This document shows positions 37,801 to 49,000 of a stretch of DNA of 64,000 nucleotides, piece after piece. The notes below the pieces were generated by a model that saw only the letters and a program-made list of their open reading frames with translations, ran no database searches and was not told the origin of the DNA. The position numbers and the translations under genes were made by a program. Positions within the stretch are counted from its first letter, which is position 1. The number at the start of each line of letters is the position of its first letter. The stretch is taken from the NCBI RefSeq assembly GCF_023343835.1, contig NC_064434.1:10025505-10089504 (forward strand). Reading direction: 5' to 3'. The DNA is from Lagopus muta (Eukaryota; Chordata; Aves; Galliformes; Phasianidae).

Positions 37801-39062
37801 ATGACAGCAAGCAGTATAAAAGGAAAAATTAAAGATAAAAGGAATTACAGGTTAGCTTCTGTAATCTACGTCAGTGAGAGCTTACACATGAAGAGAAAAA
37901 TTCCAGACCTGCTAGTCAATGGAAATTTTGCTTGTTACTTCAGTGGGGCCAGCATTTCATACACAGACTTTCCATGCATCGTTTTTGTTTTCCACAAGTC
38001 TACTCTGCTTATTTTTAACTGAGTGGTAGAAAGTATGCTCTAAAATCTAATTGCAAATCATAGTGCAGTGATTTAGATATATCCTCTTCATTCTCATAAC
38101 TTGGTTTGCTATGTTTAATTTTCGCTAAGTTCTTTCAATCTTTCTTCCTTTTTTTTTCTTTCTTTTCTATAGTGGCTTTAGCTACTAGTGCAGAGTTCTA
38201 TGCATTTACCTTTTTTCATAACATTATTTGGAAACATGCTTTTCTAATTAAAAATTCTTCCTTCTATACAAAAGTTAACAGTTAAGTAAAAGCCAAACTA
38301 TTAAGTAGCATTTATTTAACTGTGATTTTCTCCAGTTATTTATGAGGATTCATTTGGCTATTATTATTTAAATATGCTTAGAGTGTCCTGACTATTCATT
38401 GTTCAGAATTACATCAAATTTGCACCTATGGTATTAGACAAGTATATCAGTGTTTTTGATCTGTTTTGTTTTTTTTTTTTTTAATTTTTTTTTTTTTTTT
38501 TTTTCGATGAAGATGTGGACAAGTGCCTGGAAAAAGCCCAGCTTCATAAATAATATTCTACCTTGAAAGACCCTGTCTTATTTAGTAAAGCCATTGGATG
38601 AATCATGACTGAAAATCATGCCTCTAACATTGCATGAGCATTATTCTTCTGTCTTCTGTCCTTTTAAATTCATAAAATTTGACATTCACCAATGGGAAAA
38701 ACATCATTATAAACTTCAAAAGTGAGACTGGAATTCAGTTCACACCTGCCTAAGACAGAAAAGGCTTGGAAGTACTCTTACAGTGAGTATTCATATCTAC
38801 TAACTGGCTGTGTGGGAAGAGAGCACCTTTTATAGTGTTAATTTTGGTCCGTGGAATAGAGATTGCTCTGAGCTTTGGGTCTGGTTCCCATGCTGCACCA
38901 AACAGAAGAACTGAGATGGTTTATAGGAGTGGAAATAACTTGTGCCAGGCACAAGAGTCATGTCAATCAGTGCAGGGGGACCGGGGACTGCTTTACAACT
39001 GAGTCACAGTCTAGAAGTCTGCCTTTGGGTCAGTGAAATCCTGGCTGATTTGATTTATAAAT
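37801..39062. other. Non-coding stretch with a long T tract
   Basis: No gene is visible. The T tract at 38469-38504 is the only marked feature. Confidence 0.6.
38469..38504. repeat. Poly-T tract
   Basis: Two T runs of about 14 and 20 are split by AA. No LINE or retropseudogene body adjoins either end, so I treat it as a simple repeat. Confidence 0.85.
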
Positions 39063-39064
39063 TA

Positions 39065-39605
39065 GTTGGCACTGCTCCAAAAGTAATGCCTCCTATTTTA
39101 TTGTGTTGTCCCATGATGTCAGAGGCAGATGGCAGTGGTACAGCAGTAGAGGTTGAACCTTCCCACCAGTATTCCATTATATTTTGTTGCTGTGTGTCAG
39201 ATGGCAGCAGAGAGGGGCAGTCTGACAGAATGGAGTCTGGAATGGAAGTGCAGATGAAGCAAAGGTGTGTCACTGAATTCCTTCTTGTGGAAAAAATGGC
39301 ACCCATTGACATTTACTGAATGTTTGTGGAGACCAAACAGCGGATGTAAGCAGAGTGAGGTAGTGAGTGGTGTGTTTCAGTAGCGGCGACAGTGATAGTG
39401 GGTCACCTTCTACTGATGCAGATTTTTATAAGCCTGGCATGTGGGTTCTTGTTCATTGATGGCTAAAATGCATAGCTAATAGTGGTGACTGTTGAAAAAT
39501 AGTATTTTGTAGCTGAGCGTTTGCTTCATCAAATAGTGTTATTGTGCTCAGTGTTGCAGTTTTCATGGAAATAAATAGGAGGTATTACTTTTGGAATGAT
39601 CCACA
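39065..39605 (+). mobile_element. Mariner-like MITE, copy C (full length, 541 bp)
   Basis: This is the best copy of the family. It is flanked by TA at 39063-39064 and 39606-39607, the mariner/Tc1 target-site duplication. The left terminal repeat contains CCAAAAGTAATGCCTCCTAT (39077-39096). The right end contains its near-perfect complement ATAGGAGGTATTACTTTTGG (about 39575-39594). The outer 11 to 12 bases of the two ends are more diverged. The interior includes CAGATGGCAGCAG (39198-39210), GTGTCACTGAATTCC and the block AAATAGTGTTATTGTGCTC near the right end. Its open frames (38942-39319 plus, 39055-39312 minus) start outside the element or lack transposase motifs. It fits a non-autonomous, Galluhop/Mariner1-type element. 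Confidence 0.92.
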
Positions 39606-39607
39606 TA

Positions 39608-41503
39608 GTTCTTCATGACATGCTACATGACTTACTGCTCTTGCTCCATGTGAAAGAAAAGACCTAGGGAACTCACTAACCTGATTGGGTTGTTGAATCT
39701 TCCGTATTGGCTACAATGAAAACCTGTAGATGGAGAAACTGCCTCTACTGGAATATAAAAATTGTTCTAGCTTAATGAAAACAGAAAAGTGATTTCACTT
39801 GTGTCAGTATGACTTTGTTGAAGAGCTTTATTAAAAAAGGGGAGAGGGGGAGGAAAAGAAGTGGGGATGAACTGTGCTGTTAATGGCTTGGTGAATTCTT
39901 GTTTCCACGTGAAGGAAGATGGATGTGTGAAGAGTCACCCAAGTTCCAGGGAGAAACTGAGCAAGACAGATTAGTCCCACCTCAGTCTGACACCTGGGGC
40001 ACATCCTTATCTAAGGGGGTAAATGGATCAGAATGTTACTGCCCGTTTATTTTTTCTCCTTCTGTTTGGAGACTTTCCCTGATTAATTACCCTCTAGTAA
40101 TTGCTGTTGTTAACTAATGTCAAACCTAATTAACCTGGAGTCCCTTCGTCCAGTACCTCCACCACCCTTTGCAAAGACGAGAAGGTCATCAGCAAGGAGG
40201 TTCTGAGGATGGCCACACTTTACCCATTCGTTTATTTGCTTTGGGCCTTGTTTGCTATTCCTGCTGCAATGCCTGGCGACAGCTTTCTAGAATTCCCATC
40301 AAGTCTAATTGGCCTGCTGAAGCAGCAGTGAACACAAGATTTAAGAAATGTTTTCTTTAAAAACTTCTGGTCCTACAGACACTTTGAGATCAAGTTTCAC
40401 TCTGCTGAAATCACACACGATTCCCTGTGATTTTCATGAGAAATATTGTAAGAAAGTATTAAAAGAGAAACATGTCTCAGTGGTTTGGAGGGACTGATGG
40501 CCAGGGGGGTTGATGAGTGGGTGGTGGTAACATAGCAAGGCATCTACAGAATCTTTAAAGTTTGCCAAAATTAACACATACAAGGTATTCAGTATCAAAG
40601 TTTTCAATATTTGGCTCCATAAACACAATACTGGTTGCAAAAACAAAGCTAAGGATTTCATGCTGATTACTTAAATAAAAACTGTTTAATTATGAACATT
40701 TGGGAAATGAAGTTATGAAGAACTGACCAATATTGCTACAGCTTCCTAGTGTTCATACCAGACTCTGAGCACTGTGCCAGCACCTTACTGCTTATCGTAT
40801 TGTAGATCCAACTATGGTAAACAGTTCTGAGCTTATCATTCAGGCAGATAGCTTAGTGTAGAAGGAGGTCTAACTCATCACTAAGGCCTCTTGACTTTAG
40901 TTTCATTGAAATGTGAACATTATTGTTCAATAAAAGCTGCCAGCATCCTCTGTGCAGGTTCTGATCAAAAAGGTCAGGTTTCTATCTTCCATTCTTGTTT
41001 TTACCTACCTTTAGGCATTTCCATACAAAAAATAGAAGATTTATTGCAAAAGTAGAAATAAATCTTGTTAGCATTCAGATTAGTTGTAAAAATCAGATTT
41101 TTCTGTCTGTCTCTTCGTAAGAGCTCTGTTTTTTTAAATAATATTTTATCTTGACACAGTCATTTTTACTATTAAAATTTTATCTTAGTAGTGCTATATT
41201 GAGGCAAGATGCAGTTATGATATAGCAGACCTTACTCTTCTATGGTTACCATTGAAAATATGTACCTATTGACAAATTCCTATCTAGATTTCTCCTGTGT
41301 CTCTGTCTTTCTTTCCTTTCCCATCTCTCCTGCCCACCTTTCTGTTTGGATGAACCTCACTGTTCTAAGTCTTGCCATTTGAAAGTCTCATGGACAGAAA
41401 GCTTTCATTTAAGACTTTGAATGCATAAATGAAAGGAATGACTACAGTATTAGAGTAATGAATTACGCTTTCTCATGAAGATGAACTTGATCCATCCCTT
41501 AAT
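39608..41503. other. Unique non-coding stretch
   Basis: There is no supported gene. A purine-rich patch occurs at about 39834-39866 (GGGG and GGGGG runs, too few for a canonical quadruplex). Confidence 0.6.
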
Positions 41504-41734
41504 TTTGTTAAAGATAACAAAAAATGTTTTTACAAACACATTTACAACAAAAGGAGGGCCAAAAGAAATCTCCATCCTTTATTGGATGCAATGGAGAGCA
41601 CTGTCATGAAGGACTATGAAAAGGCTGAGGTACTCAATGCCCTCTGTTCCTCTGTCTTTAATAGTCAGAACAGTTATTCTCTGAATACTCAACCCCCTGA
41701 GCTGGAAGAGTGGAATGGGGAGCAGAGTAACCCC
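41504..41734 (+). mobile_element. CR1 ORF2 fragment preceding the reverse transcriptase
   Basis: Translation gives KDNKKCFYKHIYNKRRAKRN, LHPLLDAMEST, KDYEKAEVLNALCSSVFNS and [11 protein letters not shown]. These match the linker between the endonuclease and reverse transcriptase of CR1 ORF2. It stays open for 60 codons from 41582. It ends at GGGGAGCAGAGTAACCCC, which also fits the start of the inverted piece that follows, so the junction lies between about 41717 and 41735. Confidence 0.85.
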
Positions 41735-41865
41735 CTCACCTCCACACAACTTCCTTTCAGATAGTTGTAGAGAACAATAAGGTCTCCCCTGAGCCTTCTC
41801 TTCTCCAGTCTGAGCAATTCCAGTTCCATCAGCACTCAACTTCCATTGCCCTTCTTTGGACACAG
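41735..41865 (-). mobile_element. Inverted CR1 segment
   Basis: On the minus strand this reads CR1 ORF2 C-terminal sequence (complement of CTTCCTTTCAGATAGTTGTA, GGTCTCCCCTGAGCC and CTTCTCTTCTCCAGTCTGAG). In element order it directly precedes the plus-strand 3' piece starting at 41866. The orientation is therefore reversed relative to its own 3' continuation. Confidence 0.88.
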
Positions 41866-42151
41866 GTCAGCCGCTTCTCCTACGTAACAGTGATAGGACA
41901 AGAGGTGATGGCCTCAAGGTGTGACAGGGTAGATTCAGGTCGGATATTAGGAAAAATTTATTATCTGAAAGAATGGCCAACCACTGGAACAGGCTGCCCA
42001 TGGAAGTGATGGTGTCACCATCCCTGAAGATTTTGAAGAAATGTGGAGATGTGGCACTGAGCAACATGGTTCAATGGGTATGGGGGTGGTGGGTTGACAA
42101 ATTGCCTAGATGATCTTAGAGGTCTTTTCCAATCTGTATGATTCTATGATT
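41866..42151 (+). mobile_element. CR1 3' end downstream of the inverted segment
   Basis: GCCGCTTCTCCTACGTAAC, AGTGATAGGACAAGAGG, GGAACAGGCTGCCCATGG, AACATGGTTCAATGGG and CCTAGATGATCTTAGAGG follow the CR1 ORF2 C-terminus and 3' UTR in order. The tail TATGATTCTATGATTAC ends the element. Together with the inverted 131 bp before it, this makes a twin-priming-like structure. Confidence 0.93.
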
Positions 42152-42753
42152 ACTGTGATTATTTCATGAAGATTCATGCAGCATTTCTGAAAACATTACT
42201 GAACTATAGATACCAGTACTGAGTCAAAGTGCTGACAATCAATGACATAAATGTAGCTCAGAATAGAAATACTCTCTACTTATTAGTCCTTTTGAATTAT
42301 TGGTGCTTTATAAATAGGTCACATCTATGGTTACAGATGACAGGAGTCAGACGCGGTGAATTTTATTTTGCTTTTTAGACTCCCAGCTGCAGTTACAATG
42401 ACCAACCCCTCAATTTGCTTTAAGTAAGCTCACTAGTGTGTTTTTACAATTAATCTATAACAGGAAAACTCTTTATGTTAAAAGACAAGAGCTAATGTTC
42501 ATGCATTTGGAGTAAAGAGAAAATCTCCTTGTTAGAAATCAGTAGCTTCTTAGACTTAGTCTCAAAGTATGTAAGAGGGGATTTGCCAGAATAGTTTAAC
42601 ATTAAAAATCCTGAACAATGAGTTTTATTGTAATGAAGACAGAATGTAGTCACAGCCTTCTTAAGTCTTTGTTTGTACTTCCTAGGTGCCTTAGGCAGCT
42701 GCCTTTATGTGAAGCAAGTTACAGCGGGGTTATCCATGTAGACAAATGTGCCT

Positions 42754-42797
42754 ATTTTTCTTTCTTTCTTTTTTTTTTTCATTTTTCTTTTTTTTCT
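42754..42797. repeat. T/C-rich polypyrimidine tract
   Basis: TTTC units grade into T runs, almost without purines. Simple repeat. Confidence 0.85.
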
Positions 42798-43356
42798 AGA
42801 GGAAGGTTTTGCATTTCTCCTTCACATGATAAATCTATCTCCACAACTGCTGACAGTTTAGGTCTTCAGAATATCTTTAATCTCCAAAGACGAAGACATG
42901 TTAGAACTAGTATGTATTGCACAGGACTTCTACTTTTGCAGTATAAAAGCTCTACTGATTGCATTCATTTAGCTACTTTAGTTGGGAATGCTACAGCATA
43001 ATAATGTAAATACTGTATAATGGATAACTGACTTGCTTAGCAAAAGCACAGCCTACAAATTAGTTAGGATAAGAATTAGAAGAATGAAGAATTAGAACTA
43101 GGAGACAGGTCTCACAATTGCAGTGTAAATGCACTCCAGATGAAACCAGTTTTATGACAGAGAGCAAAAAGGAGGCAGAAAGGGAGGACTGGAAACAAGA
43201 TATGGATTTATAGCTAAGATTCAGCTACAAAACTCTTGGGAACTCACAGCCTAGCAGAATTGTGATGTGTAACCTTGGGTATTTCTTCAGCTCTGGACAG
43301 ATGCAAAGTCAGAGGGAGTTGTGGCTACTCACTGAGTGTTTGAATGCTGCATCTTG

Positions 43357-43379
43357 CTATCTTTCTATCTATCTATCTG
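43357..43379. repeat. (CTAT)n short microsatellite
   Basis: About five CTAT units with one CTTT interruption. Confidence 0.8.
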
Positions 43380-45690
43380 ATTTCTAGTTCCTTTCTGAAA
43401 TGTAAGATGGGGATACTAATGTTTAGGGTTTGTTTTTCAGGCCTAAAGATCTATAAAATCAGTCTTGCGCAGTAGAAGCAACTGGTTTACCTGATTAGTC
43501 CACAGAATGCACTCAAAAAAGGACATTTTGTTTTAATAAGGCTCCCTGAACTTTGTTGGGGTGTGCTAGCTTATTAATCATAATATTGCCAAAAATTCTG
43601 AAAAACAATTTAAAATAGCAGAACCTAACTTTTGATTTAACTAGTTTGTAAACAGAAACTATTTTACTACAGGAAAGACCTTTTTGTCCAGGAATGTACA
43701 GAACAATCAAAAAAGAAAAAGAAAAAAAAAAAGTGTAGGAATACAAGAAAAACTGTTCAGAGCAGAAGCTGTGGAACAAGATAAACAGCAGAAAAGCAAG
43801 TAAAAAATAAAAATAAAAAGAATCTTCTGATTTGATTTAATCTTCAGAAAAGATCAACCAAAATAAATTAGTGAAGCATGGGAAATCATATTGTAGCTTC
43901 CTTTAACTTCTTACTAGGCAAAACAGTGTGTTAAGAATTCTGCCAGTTGGAAAAGCTCTCCTCCATGTGTGGAGTGGATCACATGCTGCATCTCATTGCA
44001 CTATTTTACCAATGACACCATTCCTAATCTTGTTGGTAGAGAATTGTGAATCAGAAGCCACATAGGCAAATGAAGCCATAAATAAGACACATGACTTAAC
44101 AATGAAAGCATATAAACTTACATATAAATTTCACCAGTTCTCCATCTCTGAGATTCTTTCCATCAGAGCCAGGTGGCTATGAGAGAATGACTAACACATA
44201 CAGAATCTGTCAAAAAAAAGTAACACAGGGTCAAAGCTCTGTAGCCTTAAAAAGTATAGATCTTACTATTGGCAAAAGAAGTCAAAATATGCCTTATCAG
44301 TCAAGAGCAGTTCAGGAGTGGGATTCAGAAACAGAAATCATCAACATTACTTTGCATTTACATGGATGATTTGGAATCATACAAAGTTGCAGAACTACTT
44401 GTAAAATGCAGTTGAACTTAGTTTGTAGATGTATGTCATTGAATTTCATGAAATGCTCTACATTTGTAAGGGTTAGAGCAAAACCCAGCAAGTCAGTAAA
44501 CTTTACAATATCTAATGAAGAAACCAATCAGCCAAACAACTCTTAAAATGTTTGGCATTACAGAGTAGCATATGGTGTTACATCTTCAGCACTGCATGAC
44601 TTGATCAGAATTTCTTCCTGCTTTGGCCTGCTTTTTTCACTCAGATTTCTTAAGATATATTGTCCATGCAGAATTTGGATATTTCTGCTCTTAGTGAGGG
44701 GAATCTCAGCTGGATTCTCTTCCCTTTCTTGTAACATTCTTTTGCCCTAATTTATATCTATATTTTCTCTCCACGCAGTTCACGATCCATTTATGATGCT
44801 TTTAGAGCTATTTCAGAGAGGTTTTTCAAAAGCTTCTGCAATAGCTTTAAGATAATTGTCTGAGGAAATGCAAACAAACTTCTTTTTTTACAAAATTCCA
44901 CACATTACATAAGAGAGAAACAAATTGGATGCTATTCAGCCCTCGTTCTTGTAGTTAGTAAATTTGTTATTTCTTTCAAAAGGTTTATTCATAATTTGAT
45001 CTATATGTTACCCAGTTCTGTAAAGTGATTCTGTCTTCATTCATGTGAGCCAGTAAATTTGACAGGCAATCCATTGCTAGGCAATCCTATGCAGTTCCCG
45101 AACAATTTTGCTGTGTGTCACAGCTGGAAGCAAATACACCCAATCAATTCTTCTTCATATAGACAGAGTAATTTTCAATTTCTCCCTGGTAGATCTTTTT
45201 TTTCAGGGTTGACGATTTTCTTCACTTTCAATTTATTAGCAAAAATTTAGTCATCTTTATCCAGTGGTCCCAGCCAGCTGCAAGTGGAGCCTGAGATATC
45301 TAAATAAGACATCACTGTTTTTGCTGACATCTCAGCCAACATCTACTCTTGCTCAGCCTTCTACTGCCAGCTACAAAAGGCCAAAAAAATCCAGTTACAA
45401 GTTCCCACCCCTGTTCTTAGAATGATCTGGTATTTTCTAGATTACTCAGAAGCCAAAGATAGTTATCAAAGAGTGGTATTAGTTATTATGTTTTCTGAGC
45501 TATATAATCAATCTGTGCAAACACAGCTCCGATGCAGTTTCAATCTTGGCTCCAGTTTCTGTGTCAGTGGTAAGGAATAGTTTCACAGTTAAACACACTC
45601 GCCATCTGTACTGTACAGTAAATCAGTGATCCCATTGTTCAAAATGTCTCCTGCGAAGATCCCTTTAAATACCTTTGAAGTCATTTCGTT

Positions 45691-45725
45691 TCTTTTTTTT
45701 TAATTATTATTATTATTTTTTTTTT
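45691..45725. repeat. T-rich tract with ATT repeats
   Basis: T8 is followed by AATTATTATTATTATT and a second T run. Low complexity. Confidence 0.8.
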
Positions 45726-46022
45726 AAACTCTGTCTTCTTTTTGATATGCCCACATCCCTTTTCTGATGGCATTTCCAAATGTTCCCACTGGTTGCCATT
45801 TTTGCATATGTCTAACAAAGAAATAACGTCTGACATTAACTGGGCTTGAGAGACGTTTTTAAATTTACCATCCCTCTCCCTAAAAGACAATGTATTGGGA
45901 TTCCTATTACTTCATCCATCTCTTTCTCTTCCCCCTGGGTGGCTAAGAAGGACCATCCCATCTTGGCTCTGACCCTCCACTCCTGCTACTGTTGTTGATA
46001 TTGCTGCTGACTCGCTGTTGTC

Positions 46023-46056
46023 ATGATTGATGTCTTGCTGACAGGCACATAAATCA
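46023..46056. promoter_or_regulatory. Candidate PBX/HOX/MEIS motif cluster
   Basis: Within 34 bases lie ATGATTGATG (46023-46032, PBX-HOX type TGATTGAT), CTGACAGG (46038-46045, containing the MEIS/TALE core TGACAG) and CATAAATCA (46048-46056, the complement of TGATTTATG, a PBX-posterior HOX type word). A perfect POU octamer ATTTGCAT follows at 46084-46091. The words are seen directly; regulatory activity is only inferred. Confidence 0.35.
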
Positions 46057-49000
46057 TGTCTGCTCATAATGGTTAATGTCAGTATTTGCATGTATTAGGC
46101 ATGTTTTTGCTCTAAAACACTTAGCACCATGTGCAATGCATTCATTCTGCTACATCAGAGTTTTGGAGGGAGGAGAAGGGAGTTTGCTGTTTATAGATAT
46201 TTTTATTTGGACAGTGAGGAGAGCAGAGACCACTGTTAAAAATCCATTCAGATGAAAAGAGATGAACTTTGCAGCTGCAGCGCAATCCACTCAGACTACA
46301 AGACCCTACAGGATATATTATCTGGCCAACAGCATATCGGCAGCTGCAGAGATGTATCCATAGCATCACTGAATTTTGAAGGATACACTGGGATATGAGT
46401 GAGAAAGAAAGATGTTCCTTAGCCTCAAAAGCTTTGATTTTTCTTTTTTTTCATGCAGCCTTTTGTGGACACCTGACCTTTTACTGATGGTTTTTGGAGG
46501 TGCAATTCAGATTTCATTCATTTTACCAGTATAGTCTCATTTTTCCCCTATTGGCCTGAAACAACCAAGAAACTGTTCTTATGTTCTTATTGTTTCATAA
46601 TATAATTATCAATCATGGCTCCTCTGTTTCTGTCCTATCCAAAAGTTCTCTGAAGGGAACAATTTGTCCCAGAATTTGGCAGCCTGGACAGCCTGCAGTT
46701 TATATGAATCCTCCTGGTGGGAATGAAATTTTGGCAGCTAATGGAGTCACAGAGGTATGTGAAAGTCAAGACTGAAGAAAATCCAGGCTCCAACCTCCAA
46801 ATCTGCAGAGAGATTGTCCCTTTGGGGGTCTCTAGTTCTTTGATAGCCCAGGTCATGGAGGCAGCCTGTGACTCTCCCTGTGCAGTCGTAGAAAAGAAAG
46901 TTAATGTCATGAATCGTATTCTTTGTAGACAAGGCTGTTTTCTTTGCAAAACTAGAACTGGAGAACAGATGTCCTTCCTGGCATTATCCATTTGTGATGA
47001 TAATCATTGGCCTTGCTTTTTAATATTAAATTGTTACCACAGTCCCTGGCATAGTTCTAGCCCAGTCCAGTTTGCACTACTTCAAAGATACTCAGCTTGC
47101 AATTTACCACAGGACAGATAGGGTCCTTAAATGATCGTTTTGCATGATGCAATTTTTTTTCAGTTCCCTTCAGCCAGCATTAAAGGCTCATATATGATCT
47201 TATTCTTCCAGCAACCATCTTAGTATTAAAAGAAAAAAATATATATTGTAATGCAATAAAATGGCTGCAGAATGGACCCCACTGTGGTCTAAATAGACAT
47301 CTTTCAGACTTTACAGCAGAAACTGTAATACAAGTCCAGAAGAGATGCATATGTTCTAAAATATGGAAAATCGTTTTGTGAATCTTAGCATTCAGTAAAT
47401 ATTAAAAAAAAAAAAAAGTTTGCTTTTTTTTTTGAGGCAATTTGTAATCATATTCATTGCTCTATAGAAGTTTTCCATTAAGTAAGGGGCTACATCACAG
47501 AAAAACAGTGGCCTTCAAAAGCCTTTACAATGAAATAAATTCATATTCTTTACCCTTGGGAAATGAACTCCTGTCTTTTTGTATAGCAGATAGCAGTGAT
47601 TCCTGTAAATATCAATGCTAAATAATTAAGTGCCTTGCTCAAAGTATCTGTTGAAGCAAATCCATCATTTATTTCAGGATATCTTTTTGATCAAAATGAA
47701 ATACTCAGAGTTCACGTAGATAAATCGAGCACCAAATTGAGAGAATAACAGCTCCTGAAATAACGAAGGATCATTCTCCAAAGTAATCTTTTCCAGACCA
47801 AAATGTCGTATGAACCACACTTCTCAGTTTAAGACTGTCTATGGATTCTTGGCTAGGCTCTTCCTAAATACATCACTGCTTCCCAGAAGTTCCTTAGGTT
47901 TGAGACATCAGCCCAAAGGCTGAGCTTTAAGATTATGTGGATTGCAAAAGCAAAGTGTTCAGCTACAGAAATAGTATTGTATTGTTCTATCTTGCTATCT
48001 TCTCCTGTCCATTTTCAGGGCTTTCACAGATGACCAATAGTGTTTTGCTAGTGAAAAAGACAGTCTTTGCATAAAATGACAATGAATGAATGAGAGTTCC
48101 TGGACAGGTGAACAAAAGAAGTAGGAAAGTTAGAGTGTGAATTCTTATTTAACAGATCATTGGTAGACACTCTAAGGTTGTTGTTGATGGTGGGTTTTTT
48201 TGTCTTTTTTTTTTCCTCTTTTTTTAAACAAAAAGACAAAGGGAGTACGAAAATGAAATAATATTATGAAATTATCCAAGTATACACACAATCACATGAC
48301 CCTTAAAATCATGCTGTTGTTTTGATTGCAGAAGCGAAAGGTATGCTAATGAGTATTCAAATTATGAAAAGGTCTTGTGTTCTGAGTTTTATAAAGACCC
48401 CAAAGAGTAAATTTTCTGCGTGCATTCCTCTGACCAAATACAACATGAAACAGCATTGACTTTGGTCCTCCATCAGGGTGAGACCTCCTGACCTTTTTGT
48501 TTTAAAAAAAAATTATTTAAATTGACTTCTATATCCCTGAAAGCATCTGGATACTTGTCCTTACATGAAACATTAACACAGAGGTGTGGAATATTTTAAG
48601 ACACCTCAGAAACATTCTTCCCTATAGCATAAGGATTCCGCAGATGGCAGGATGTGGCCACTTCAAGACAGCCAAGAATTTGGGTCTCCACCCCTCCACC
48701 CTCCTTTCTGAGCATGTGTAACCAAGCTGTCTGTCTGTCAGACAGTGGGAGAGAGACCAGTGTGGGAACTGCGTGTACGTTGGAAAGCTTTTTAATGAGT
48801 ATCACTGTCATAATTAAGAAATTATCTTTATGCATTTAAAGAGAAGACTCACTTATGTGCTGTATGGAATTCTTAATCTGCTTCTCTGGAAATCATAGAA
48901 TATTTCTTTGCTTTGGCTTAGAAACCCACAATTTAGCACATGCATTATGGTAAATATGAAAGGATTTTTTTTATGATCCATTAAGATTAAGAAGTACACG

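Noticed and set aside
38942..39319. A 125-codon plus-strand frame
   Set aside because: It starts in unique DNA and runs into MITE copy C; no recognisable protein.
39834..39866. Possible plus-strand G-quadruplex in a purine-rich patch
   Set aside because: Only three runs of four or more G are present, with a GG and a long loop between; the canonical rule is not met.
42618..43001. A 127-codon open frame on the plus strand
   Set aside because: It runs through a polypyrimidine tract that gives a phenylalanine and serine-rich run. Nothing supports translation or an exon.
46717..47121. A 134-codon open frame on the plus strand
   Set aside because: No domain, signal or family motif is visible, another frame is open on the opposite strand, and the length is within chance for the window.
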